Shown piece by piece: positions 45,519-56,700 of a DNA stretch of 60,000 nt. Every line of letters begins with the position of its first letter. Position 1 is the first letter of the stretch. The stretch spans positions 12,089,387 to 12,149,386 of the forward strand of contig OU612069.1 of the NCBI GenBank assembly GCA_914767715.1, written 5' to 3'. Position numbers and translations under genes: made by a program. The notes under the pieces are model-generated. The model saw only the letters and a program-made list of their open reading frames with translations, ran no database searches and was not told the origin of the DNA. This DNA is from Membranipora membranacea (lineage: Eukaryota > Bryozoa > Gymnolaemata > Cheilostomatida > Membraniporidae).

Positions 45519-46215
45519 CTGAAATAACATAATATTGAAATGCCAAGTTGACTTCAATTTATCTTCCGCAGTCATATTGTAGAAAGATTGGTTTTTATTT
45601 CTAGTTTTACCAGTTTTCAACCGTAAATTATTGCATTGTATTACTATTGACTAATCCTATGATACAGGTGTCGGCTGGTATTTGATGATAGTTATGTCGT
45701 CTGTATATGTTTTAATCTAAATTAGTGTAAACAGAGAATTGTAATGGGCTAAGGGGAGTACCAGTGTTTGTTAATAATGGATATGACAGATTATCTCCTA
45801 CAATTGTTCTCCGGCTCATTTACTATTGATGCTTGTTAACTAACCAGTCACAATTATGTCTAGGTGATGCAGCATAGGTATCAAGGATCCAAAATCAAAT
45901 TGCAAGTTTTTTAATAATTTTATTTCACGGTGAGTAAATATGTAGGTGCTGATCACTCAGTAAATAAGTGGGCCGACCAACTTGCAAACATCAATGGGGA
46001 ATTACACAGCCATGATGTGCGAGAGGTTTAATGCAAATCTATGGTTGAATTAAATCGTCAGGAACCTCTGATAGTATTATCGTATCAATTCATATTCCAA
46101 TCTCTTGCAAAACTGAAAAATATTCCCGAGAAGTTTTTTTCTGAGTAGCACACTTCTGGGTAGACAAGTCTCTTGGTTAGGCATGGTAAATATTTGAACG
46201 TGATAGTAAGCTTAC

Positions 46216-46700
46216 CGATCGCCTTTGTTTTTCCTTTCTCTTATGAGCAGTATGATGATCTTTTCCATATAAACAATGCATGATCGCAGAAGACACATTC
46301 ACTAAGGCTCTCCCACAATTATCAAAGCGCAGTCGGTGTTTGCTAAAGTCAAAAGGATCTAAAATAGACACACAGAACATATTTTCAAATACGGTAAATG
46401 TGAACTCTCAGTTGAATATATCTGCAGTATTTGTTCCCATCATTCAACTGCAGTGGTTTCTTCCTTGTTTGTGACAGCACCATCGAGCTTTGTGATTTAT
46501 TATTAAATGCAAGTAAGGTAGCACTTGTCGCTGCTTAAATGAAAAGAAATGAGGCTGCAAAATGTTAAGAATATTAGACATCCCCAAACACCAGTTTTGA
46601 ATAAGGCTAGGATGTATAATAAGCTACCCACCAAAATTCAGCTCACTAAGTGGTGTTTTCAGTTGCTTCGCTGTGTGGTCATTTGTGAAGGTAGTCCCTT
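46216..46700 (-). CDS. MULE N-terminal exons
   Basis: Two short open segments with splice borders. About 46700-46632 encodes TTFTNDHTAKQLKTPLSELN, and about 46360-46216 encodes DPFDFSKHRLRFDNCGRALV and a basic HTAHKRKEKQRR end. I take them as the N-terminus of the transposase because they sit just before the zinc-finger exon. There is no family evidence beyond position. Confidence 0.45.
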
Positions 46701-47040
46701 GTCTTTCCTGCTCTTCTGAAATAAAGTCTAACACTAGCTGGAATGTTGGAAATGTTTTAGTAGTACACATGTTGCAAAATATAGGATGTTTCTACAGAAC
46801 TGAGCACATGTCAGTGGCAATATCAGAATTTATATGTGCTATTACATAGACATATATCATAAGCAACTTTCCTGCTCTTCTGAAATAAAGTCAAACACTA
46901 GCTGGAATGTTGGAAATGTTTTAGTAGTACACATGTTGCAAAATATAGGATGTTTCTACAGAACTGAGCACATGTCAATGGCAATATCAGAATTTATAGA
47001 TTTTTGCTATCGGGAGCACAAAATTGAAGGTCGTTTGAGG
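46700..47040. repeat. Internal copies of MULE subterminal sequence
   Basis: Two tandem copies (about 46715-46860 and 46866-46995) of a segment with CTGCTCTTCTGAAATAAAGT and AGTAGTACACATGTTGCAAA. Both are the reverse complement of 43420-43560. The second runs into TTTTTGCTATCGGGAGCACA, related in inverted orientation to 48158-48190. This points to nested insertion or rearrangement. Confidence 0.85.
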
Positions 47041-47132
47041 TCATTCAATCAAGTACTCCTTGATTTGATTGGTTTAAAGAAAGATCAACTTTAATTGGTT
47101 GATTGTTAATTAATCTCCCAACTGATTGTAAC

Positions 47133-47170
47133 CAGAGACTATAGATATATAGATATATCTATAGTCTCTG
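47133..47170. repeat. 38 bp near-perfect palindrome
   Basis: Arms of 18 bases starting CAGAGACTATAGATATAT around a central AG, inside the MULE. Confidence 0.95.
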
Positions 47171-47489
47171 TTGTAACTATGTTAGGGATTTCCCACTGTC
47201 CATAATTAGGGGAAATACCTTACTGGTGTGATTGAGGCGGTGTTAGTGCTAGTGAATTCAATGATTGGTAAATGCAAATTTAGCTTTATTATATATGAAG
47301 ACTAACAACAAAATGTTAAACTAGACAGAACATGGTAATAGATGTGCATTTGCCACGTGAATCAGAAATTATTCAAATACTGACCAAGATGATGTCTGCC
47401 AAATAAAAAGCGGATATAAAAGATTGCAAACAAAAAAACAATGCTATAAATTCCCATATCTGAGAAAGTTACAATAAAAATGTTTAGAG

Positions 47490-48022
47490 CACAGCTATCC
47501 CTCTCTCAATACATGGACTACATGTAAGTTCTCTAATGCCCCGGTTATTGGGCAGTAGGAGGAATTCGGATGCACCCTTTGTGACACCACTCCCCACATT
47601 AAGGACATTCCACCACGAATAGTCATTTGTCAATCCATTAACCAGTAAGCTGGCTTCCAACATGTGCTCCACTCTGAAAGCATGTTGAGAGCTTCCTTGA
47701 TAGAATCAGTGATTTCTACGGAAACCGGAAATGTCCCGACAACTTGATATCCTATATTAGTGGGTACTACCACAAAGAACATTGGAAGATAATACTTTGT
47801 TGTCTTGTAGCTAGCATCTAGTAAACAAATTTCATCTCCGTAATGATAAATCCGTTTTGGAATTATTGAATTCAATTTCTTGTTCGCAGCTCTATGGTTC
47901 ACATATCTCATACCCTGTTCAATTTTGCATTCCGATAGACACGCTAGCAGCATGGAGCATGGTTGAATTGGAAATGAAGTGAGGAATAGAAAAACACATG
48001 CACATAGCACTAGACTCGACAC
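47490..48022 (-). pseudogene. MULE transposase core fused to a dead PHD remnant
   Basis: 48022-47630 encodes the start of the MULE catalytic domain: GDEICLLDASYKTTKYYLPM (first catalytic D in LLDASYKT), NIGYQVVGTF, and WSTCWKPAYWLMD (second D). A stop follows. After a frame change, 47620-47530 reads VECP-stop-CGEWCHKGCIRIPPTAQ, a PHD finger with a stop in place of one residue. Everything normally between the core and the PHD is missing, so this is an internal deletion derivative of the same family. Confidence 0.8.
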
Positions 48023-48193
48023 GCTGCATTCATATTACATAACTAGCATACATGGACAGGCTACATCAAACATCACATCTATTATCTAAAGATGCCGCCC
48101 ATGTGGTTTTGTTTACAAACAAATAAATGTACACGCCTACCTTAAAATGACCTTCCAGCGACCTTCAATTTTGTGCTCCAGATAGCAAAAATC

Positions 48194-48407
48194 GAATTTA
48201 TATGTGCTATTACATAGACATATATCATAAGCATATAAAGAGTGTTTGTAAGTATAAGACATCATAATATACACAATTCTGATAAAACCATGTGCTTTCA
48301 CAATGTTTGTATACAATAAGTAGCCAATAAAACAAGAGCAGCAAGCCACGCCTCTACTAGCAATCTGCGCCTCGACCTACCCTGCTATGTGGCTAACAAG
48401 CTCTCCC
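48194..48407 (-). repeat. Right terminal inverted repeat of the MULE
   Basis: 214 bp, reverse complement of 43202-43415, followed by the 9 bp duplication TTTCTTGCA. Confidence 0.95.
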
Positions 48408-48416
48408 TTTCTTGCA
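48408..48416. repeat. Target-site duplication, right (9 bp)
   Basis: TTTCTTGCA, identical to 43193-43201. Confidence 0.95.
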
Positions 48417-49412
48417 TGCGAATGTGACCTTCCTTTAACCTTCATTTGATAAGTTTGTCTTATTGGTCAGTTGGTCATTCTATCACCTGTGATTGGTCTA
48501 TGATTATGATGGTTGAATCACACTCAAGATGAAAGAGGACAACTTCGGCAACTCAGTAAAGGATGACAACTCACCAAAACAGAATATTTGTGCTAATGTA
48601 GGCAATGAACTTGATGTAGGTAGGGAAGTAGCCTGTCTTAACAACCAAACAAAGGTTTCCCCCCCCCCCCCCCACCGAACAAATCTTGCTAAAACAGGCT
48701 AATAGGGAAGGTGCTGTCTATACTCTCTATAATACACAGTTTAGCAAAGATAAAGATTACAGTTTTCCTATTTCAAAAATATTTGCAGACATGACATTTA
48801 GTGCGCTTGTAAGAGTTAAGGAACAAGTTTTATCACATATTGTTTGCACCTACAGAAGATACTATCCTATCAAAAAAACCAGCTGATTCGAGACTCTGAT
48901 TAAAGAGTGAAAAGTAGTATTAAATATTAAGTAGTATTCAGAGAAGCTTGACAATTTACCAAAATTAAGACATATAATTTTAGGCTGCATATAACTTTTA
49001 AAAACTAGGCAGTACAAGGGCGAGTATATACCTATAGAAAAGAAAAATATTATTAAAATAAAATGTAATCAAATTTGATTCATTAATTTAAGTTTAAGGG
49101 TATAAGGATATATAGATCTCGTTAGAACTTTTCATGACAGCCAGGCTTTCATATTTATCAGCGAGCGGGCGGTTATTACACATCATCAGCAATCTGGAAG
49201 ATAGAAGAAATACCAGTGGATAAAGGGTAGATGAGAACTAAGCTAAAGTTGTGATGCGCTATAAAGACAAGGTAACAACTCCATGATTTAATTAAGGGTG
49301 ATATATATAGATCCCTAGAAAGGTATGGTAAATATTTGTTTGTTAATATTATTCCATTGAGTAATCATCTTTGTAGTTGCGTTTTGGAGTTACCACCCTT
49401 TCTTTACTGTGG
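48417..49412. other. Gene-free stretch with a MITE end
   Basis: No exon seen. At 48655-48702 a poly-C run is followed by CACCGAACAAATCTTG and an ACAGGCTA-type end. This is one end of the palindromic MITE family at 12792-13185. Confidence 0.5.
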
Positions 49413-49699
49413 TTAAATAAAGTCACCTTTCTTGATGAGCCTGAAGTTGTGTATGGTGCAGAAAGGAGACACAAAGTCCATATCTGGATCAGCAAAGTGG
49501 TCACTGACTGCTTCAATCTGACCGTGGCTGTTGATTCCGAGGATGCATCCTGTATCGCTCCCAGCATACGTCTCAATACTACAACGAATTTACCAAATCA
49601 GATTATAGAATAACATCAGGTAAGTGGTGTAAAAAGTCACAATGCATTGTGGGCTATTTTTCAATGTGTACCGTTTTAACTTGATCAGCAAAATAAAGA

Positions 49700-49742
<43 letters not shown>

Positions 49743-52093
49743 TTTCATTATATTGTGTGCGTATGTGCTGGTGTACTCCCTAACGTTCAATGACAATCGG
49801 TTGCTCTTCCTTTTGACTTACCCAACGACAGATCTCTGATTCGGTGACTGACTAATTGTCAACACTTCGTTGATAGTATTGTTCCGGCTTGTAACCTGAA
49901 TAAATACAAACCAACAGGATAGAATACTGCTTAGGCAGTGTGTTGGGTCTGATTGGCTGGGATGAAAGCCAATGCCGGGTCAGGTGGTACTGAAAGCATT
50001 GGAGTTTCCCCCCCCCCCCCCCCATCTACCGACGGTCTGAAGGCAAATAGGCCTGTCAGTAGAGGAGGGCAATTCCACGCTGTTAAAACAGATCAAACAT
50101 GACCTAAATTTAACAAAAGTTTAACTGTAGGTACAGAATCAAGTGGTTGGACAATAAATGGCAAGGTACCAGCTATGTACTATCACCATCACACAACATG
50201 CATTGCGGGATAGCTTTCAACATTCATCGCTGGTGCAATAATGCTATTACATGCAACAGCTACTTTGGCGAGAGAGTTTTCAGACCCCCGGTCATTATAG
50301 AGATTCCTTGGCATTAACTTACCTTTAGTGTCTGACCACAAGATGTGGTGAGCCATACATTGTCTCCAAGAACTCTGCGAGCATTCACCAATTCCCACTT
50401 AAAGGAATTACTCTGTTTTATATCAAACAGTTCTACTCCATCTCTTGTGGGTCTAACCACCATATCTGTCAATATTGACAGCTGCTGATAACGACCGCTT
50501 GAAATTTGTCTATTTTACTGTTTATATGACATTGATTATTATAATTGAAAGTCTCATGGTAGCCTACATATGAACATAAATTGATTTGGGGCAGGTAGGT
50601 TTAGGTGCTGCAGGCAGCGGCATCCTAATGTCAACCCGAGCCTACCAGTGGTTGATAAAGATTTACCACTACCAGAAACTGGGGCAGAGTTTGAACACTT
50701 TAACTAGGAAATAGTGGGGGGGGGCAGTTTGAAATTCTCCGGGTTATATCTCAAAATTAGTAATATGGAAAATAACCCACACTCTGCTTCATAGATGTAA
50801 ATTGACTTTGATGAATGTGAGATACATGGGCATTGGCCAATGTGTTAGCTCTTGGTAAATTGGATGTTGGGTCAATAATCTGTGCCAACAAAATGGTACC
50901 ACAGGCTTGGCATTGAAAACATTAAAATTAATAGACAACAAAAAATCAATACTTGGTGAATAAATGGCGGTAGACATACCCACACAGAACGCACAGGGTT
51001 GAGTAGTCACGTTATGGTAAACTACATGGACCTTTAGAGGCCGATAATCTAAAGTAGTAATAGAGTAACACTCCGCTGCCAAACTGCCAACTAGTGTGAA
51101 CAGAAGAGCTGTCTAAAATATAAATCAAAACTTCTTTTAAGAGGAGGCAAATCCCTTCACAACATGTAGAACGTAAGAATCGACAGGCTCTGCCCCCCCC
51201 CCCCCCCTACAGCAAAGTTCATCAACACAGGCTAGTTATTTCACTGACACTGACAGGATACATAGGAGGAATGTGTATCTCTCGTGCTTTTCAGGTTGAG
51301 ACTTTAAGTCTCTGCAATCACCTCCTGAGACTATCCTGGGCAGGCTGTCGTGGTGGGTGGGGTAGCCACCCGACAGCCTTCCCAGGCTATCCTAAGGCAA
51401 TATGACAGATTGTAGATAGTTGTATCCCAGTCATATCCAGCTGTGAACATGGATTCTCTCAACTTAACAAGTTGTTAGCATCTGATATGAAGTCTATGGG
51501 CGCTTTGTGTAGCCGAGAGAGATACAATGAAATAGTATTTTTTTCGAACACACCAAAACTAGCTGCACAATTTGATGTGTAAACGTAGCCTATAGTATGA
51601 TATCAGTTTCAATATTATTTTGTACTGGTCCAACCACAGTCTTAGCCAAATATATTTGGAGTTGCGCCCTACACTTTTCATGCCACAGGTGAGGCCTTGC
51701 CAAATAGTCTTCAGCGTGACCATTGAAGGGGGACAACTCCACTGCAGGCAAGTGGCTCAAACCAAGGAGTAAGAGGTACTAACTCCCTGATCAAACTTGA
51801 AGTAGACTTTCACCTTAATAAGGAAGTTAGGGATAATAATCCAAAATTCCCTGCCTAAATCAAGTTTGCTGTTGCTTTGACCTTTGAGCACTAACCCCCC
51901 CCCTCCCTGTTTGTCCTCTTACCATCCTATAATGAACTATTGTATCTCTGAGTCCTACATATAGGAAACAGGTTGTAATTATTGTCACAGGAAAAATGAC
52001 AGCATGCCAACTAAAAGATAATACAGAGATGATAACAAAAATAACTTTTTTTGTTATAGCTACCTTTATATAGTAGACTGTAAGATTTTCCAT
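49413..52093 (-). CDS. Secreted orphan protein, possible FGF/beta-trefoil-like
   Basis: The exons are 52093-52064, 51112-50984, 50484-50323, 49895-49822 and 49578-49413, with phases 0, 0, 0, 2, ending in TAA. They encode 186 residues. A hydrophobic stretch TALLFTLVGSLAAEC (about 11-25) follows a short MENLTVYYIK head and fits a signal peptide. The mature part has cysteines in QPCAFC, TTSCGQ, DTGCIL and SPFCTI, and one N-glycosylation site in HNVT. Short beta-rich segments follow: GVELFDIKQSNSFKWELV, then CILGINSHGQIEAVSDHF. The last resembles the YLAMN..G.LY.S strand pair of FGFs, but the full FGF signature is not met. Length, signal and exon count are also FGF-like. The function is unknown, and the family link is tentative. 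The exon 3 acceptor (TTATCAG before CAGCTG) was chosen to keep the frame. Confidence 0.72.
49704..49739. repeat. (AT)n microsatellite
   Basis: About 17 AT units in the last intron of the secreted orphan gene. Confidence 0.95.
51188..51232. mobile_element. Poly-C MITE end fragment
   Basis: A run of about 16 C followed by TACAGCAAAGTTCATCAACA and CAGGCTAG. It resembles one end of the 12792-13185 element. Solo end in intron 1 of the secreted orphan gene. Confidence 0.5.
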
Positions 52094-53754
52094 TTCACAC
52101 TTTCAAAGTCAGTTGTCTCTTTACGCTGATATCACTTCTCTATATCCCTCATCACAGATGATACGCTCGCTCTGTAAGATATGGCCTGGGATCAATACCT
52201 GCTCTTGTTTTTATAGCTATATCTCAGCTACCTGTGCCAACAATGCACCCATGACCATTAAGGAAGTTTGATGACATGCGATTACTCATGCCTGGGCTTG
52301 GTAAGTCTTTTTACCATGAAATATCTTCCTCTTAAAATGGAGGATAGGTATATATTGCATCATGTCTTTTAATGGACCCGTTTTGCATAAATACCACATT
52401 TTTACTCATTTTTGAGTCATATACACGTTATTTATCAAGGAAGTGCATAGCGCTAAGGCTGGGAATTGGGATGATATTGGCATTTTTTCTATTCACCAAA
52501 AACTCAATTGGTCATCCCCGATCTCCTACAACTCATCAGGAGATTGCTGTCACGATTCCAATGCATTTGATGAGAGCGGGATGAGGGAATTCGCCAAGAC
52601 TTCGTGACCTGGGAATTCCTCGTATGCAAAAACCACAGAACAAAATTATTTCCCATTATCATACGTTTATTGAATGTGGTTTGTCAGTTGTTGGTCATAG
52701 AATGGTGATTAGTTTGACTGCTTCCAGAAAGATCATGGGAATCCCCAAAAATTATTGCGTTCCCCAGTCAAAGGGTAAAAGTGCCGACTTGTTCCTTTGT
52801 AATGAAACTGATTATTGATAGTTTTACATTTATTATTAATAATCCAGTTTAATTCCGTGGAACAAGTTGGCGCTTTACCTAATATAGGTTGATGTTTATT
52901 TCCTCCTTGTGACGAGTCCATCCTTATTGTGGCAGCATTGATGAGTGTGGAAAAACAACACCTCCATAGTGTGATATACAATACAGTGTACTATATAACT
53001 CAGCTTATATATGGTCAAGTTGCAACAGTGGGACTATAAATATTTATTAGCATATACTTTCAATCCGCCATTTTTCCAATAATCTTTCATATTGAGAAAA
53101 CCATAAATTTCGATTATTATCATGTCATGTTCAGTGGAGGGGGCAGGGAACCTATGAAAATAATAAACCTTAGGCTATGTAATATACGTAGGTCCTTTGC
53201 TATGGTAAGTAACCTTGCATAACTATTTCTCGATCAGATAAGACCAGAACAAATTTAACAGTGTTGAAATAAATCATGATGGACTATACTTTATTCTGGA
53301 AACTGGATTTCACTGTTCCCTAAAATTAATACAAAGATAATAGATTCCTTTCAGTTTGTTCAATTGTTTTGTTACGTATCACCAGGTTTGTGAATTCACG
53401 AATTGTTCAATTGTGCATCACTATTGAAAATCACTGAATTTTTGAGGTAGGAATTGTCATCCAAACTTTCTATAGTTAGATTTGCCAGTGATCCATTAGT
53501 CCCAAAAACCTCAACTAATTTTCATAGTAACAAATGTCAATTTAGATAGAGTCATCCATCGGTACCACAAAAACCGCAACTAATTTCCATATTTAGATTG
53601 GTCAAGTTTTAGTACAGTCCCAAAAACTTAGCTTATTTCCATAGTAAGAATAATCAAGATTATACAATCATTAATAAGTCCCTAATTTCCGTAGTAAGAT
53701 TTGTTAGTATTATACAGCCATGGATAAGTTACAGCGCTGAGAGAGTAGAGTTGA
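52094..53754. other. Intergenic stretch between the orphan and NHL genes
   Basis: No exon supported. It must include the promoter of the orphan gene at its left edge. Phrases of the type CCCAAAAAC(C/T)...CTAATTTCCATAGTAAGA recur about four times at 53490-53705, a decayed tandem repeat of about 60 bp. Confidence 0.45.
53490..53705. repeat. Decayed ~60-70 bp tandem repeat
   Basis: Four loose copies each carrying AGTCCCAAAAAC, CTAATTTCCATAG and TAGATT/AAGATTTG. Confidence 0.5.
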
Positions 53755-56700
53755 TTAGACACACTGCTGAGTGGCTGAGATATAAGTTTTATGATTGGCA
53801 CACAGTTCCAACAGAGATAGAGAAGCTACTGCTCCCTCATCATTCTTCTTAGGATACAAGACTCTACAAACAGGAAACGGAAATCGCTGTTTGTGAATTT
53901 TGCTAAATTAATCACAATGTGTCTTAGTGATCATCACACTGACATTGATACAAGACTATTAGCATGTGTACCTCTGATCGTTAGAGTCAATTTAGTATGA
54001 GTACCTAACATGTTTCTGCCACTAATTAATTTAAATTTACACTTAATAAGCCCGTATGGAACTTCCATTTCCTATGTATAAATCTTTGAATGCTCTGTTG
54101 GTTGGGGCTTGGAGCTCAAACCACCCCACCAGGTATTACTTTATCTCCTCAAGGAATCCTGGATACCCTAACATTCGTTCTAAACTACCTGGAGTTTATG
54201 CACTGATATTATCGACTCTCTCCAGGCCCGTAGTTCTAGGGGAGGCAGAGAGGCACTGCCTCCCCTAGAAAACTAAATATAGTGGCCTAAAAACACTATA
54301 ATTGAATAATCTACGTCAGAATCAGTCCCTCTGGCACTACCATTCGCTTTATAGACCTCAAATTTCTCAGGGAGGAGCTTACAGCACCCCTACTGGTGAT
54401 GCCTCAGCCTTTTGCTCCCCTACCATTTTTTCTAAACTACGGCCCTGCCCTCTTAAATGCTAACCCTGACCCAAATAAATTTTTTTAGTTTGTTGGGCAT
54501 TTAGCTTATTAAGAATGAACTCACTGTGCTCCTGACTCAGTCTTAGCAAGCATGTAGAATGCTGATCTCCTTTTCAAAAGAGCTTCAGTCAGTCTCTGCT
54601 CAACATCACTTGGTATCTTCACAACTTCTCTGCCCAGAGATGGGGCGGTGGGCCATGATATTGTCATCGTCCCTTTGCTGCATGATATCACTGGAGAGAA
54701 TTCTTTTGAACTCTCACAGTCTTAAAAAAAGAAATGCACGTGTGTTGATAGGGGGGGGGGGGGTCAATGGTGGAGTAGATCTAGATCAAGGTTCATCCTT
54801 TAACCTGCATTTCGAGTTGTCCCCTCCACTGATCAATCGAGGAAGAGAGGTACAACTCCAAATGTCGGCAAATGAATCAAACTTGATCTAGATTAGATCA
54901 TCTCTAATACAGATGATGATTCGGGACACATCATATGAATGAAAGAACACAAAGACATGATGCTAAGTGTTATTCTGTTAAAGTAACTAATCATCAAAAT
55001 ATTTATTTTTCGCGGTATTTGGTTGAAATGTTTTGGAACTTAAAAATGGTTGAAATCTGGGAGTCATAGCCAAACCTTCTCTCAACTCAATTTATTTAAA
55101 TAACAGGTTGACTAATATTCTAGCTCACATTATATTACTAACGAATTAGCCAAATAGCGAAGCTAAAAACAGTGTGACCGCCTATGTCCAGTTTAGGTCC
55201 TCAGGCAGCTGCAAGGCGAATTTGACCCATTACATTATCAAATACTCAAATTGAATGATTGATAATGTAATGACACTAACTCGCATAAAAACCATCTGCG
55301 CAATTTGACTAGCCTATGTAATGTGATGTATCTGGTAAGGTGGCAGTAATACTACCAAAGATAGCAACCTTGTATGAGACATGTTTACAAAAGTTCAAGT
55401 CTCTGGATGCAATATATCAACTTTTTTTATTTAACCTTAACAGTTGCCTCCCCATTAGTCAATGTACCAGACTGCACGTCACAGTCAAGGCCTTAGGAAT
55501 TAAGTCTAATCTGGGGATTGCCTACCTGAATCACACAGTCTGTCAACAATCCCATAGTTCCTTTCGGCTAAAATCTCCATGTAATCACGAGTTACGTTGT
55601 TATCTAACAGAGAGCAATCAAGTGTATATTGTGCGGTGTACTGTATAACTCGTCTAAAATGCTCCTCTACAAAAGAAAACAATGCTCAAAGAGTTGTAAT
55701 TTATTTGATGGGGCGGCGGTTGGCAAAAAGATTAAAATTGTTATTGTGTTTGGTACGTTAATGCCAATGATGAATTTTAGTTTGAAAGGTAGTAAGCGTG
55801 GGTGTGGGCCATCATAATGACCAGATGCTTCATAGCTTATCATCACAGAGTAAGGATAAACAGAGGGGACACTTCAATGATCGTTATAGTGCCTGCGGTT
55901 TTTATCCACTGGGGGAAATTCATCAATCTGGCCACCTGCCAATTTCAAAATATATATAAGTTACAGTTGAGTTTTGTCATGCAGACATAGCCACCTTTGA
56001 TAGGTCATAATTCATTCTGTATTTATCCTAAAGACTGATTTCTAACGTTTCTGAAATGTCCAATCTTCGAGCTATACACCATATTATTGTCATATTTTGG
56101 TAGGATACATAGGCTATGAGTAATCCAGGTTTTTAAAATGAGTTTTATCATATAGATTTACATAGGGCTTAGGTCAATGCACGGACATTTCCTAATTTTG
56201 ATGACCAGCCGTCTATCAATTGTCAAATGTAAATCTATATGACAAAACTCATTTCAAAAACCTGGATTACTCTTAGCCTATGAATCCTAGCAAAAAATGA
56301 CGATAATATGGTGTATAGCTTGAAGCTTGGACATTCCAACAAAGTTGGAAATCAGTCTTTAGGATAAATACAGAATGAATTATGGCCCATCAAAGGTAGG
56401 GATGTCTGCAAGAAAAATGCCATTATAACATATAGAGATAATGAGTTTTTGGCATCCAGCTGTGCACAATTTTCCCCCAATCAAAAACCGCAGGCACTAT
56501 AACTATCATGGAACTGTCCGCTCTGTATATCCTTACTCTGTGTTATCATCAAGACAAAATCTATTGAATAACGCATTAGATAGAGCTCAATCATAGCAGC
56601 AGACAATTATCTCATAAATATTCCTCTTTCACACAGCATCACGCTATAATTCTGAAAATTTCAATCCTTCAATTAACGTCAAGGCAAAATGGCATTCTTT

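Larger units (their letters stand above)
43202..48407 (-). mobile_element. MULE-type DNA transposon, young insertion with defective genes
   Basis: 5206 bp. The terminal inverted repeats are 214 bp (43202-43415 and 48194-48407), start GGGAGAGCTTGTTAGCCACA and look identical base for base by eye. The 9 bp TTTCTTGCA is duplicated perfectly at 43193-43201 and 48408-48416. A 9 bp duplication, a MULE transposase core, a C48 (Ulp1-like) protease and a PHD finger place it with animal Mutator-like elements of the Phantom type. The coding parts, all on the minus strand, are broken and out of order: the core lies upstream of the N-terminal and zinc-finger exons. The element therefore jumped recently using an enzyme supplied from elsewhere. 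Confidence 0.93.

Noticed and set aside
49590-49839. Frames on both strands with Tyr/Ile repeats
   Set aside because: Translation of the (AT)n microsatellite.
52372-52981. Several short frames upstream of the secreted orphan gene
   Set aside because: No splice phase fits the gene and no domain is visible.
54056-54891. Plus-strand frames of 70 and 110 residues
   Set aside because: The second is the shadow of minus-strand exon 4 of the NHL gene. The first has no splice or domain support.
55340-55648. 102-residue plus-strand frame
   Set aside because: Antisense in an intron of the NHL gene, no domain; composition looks random.
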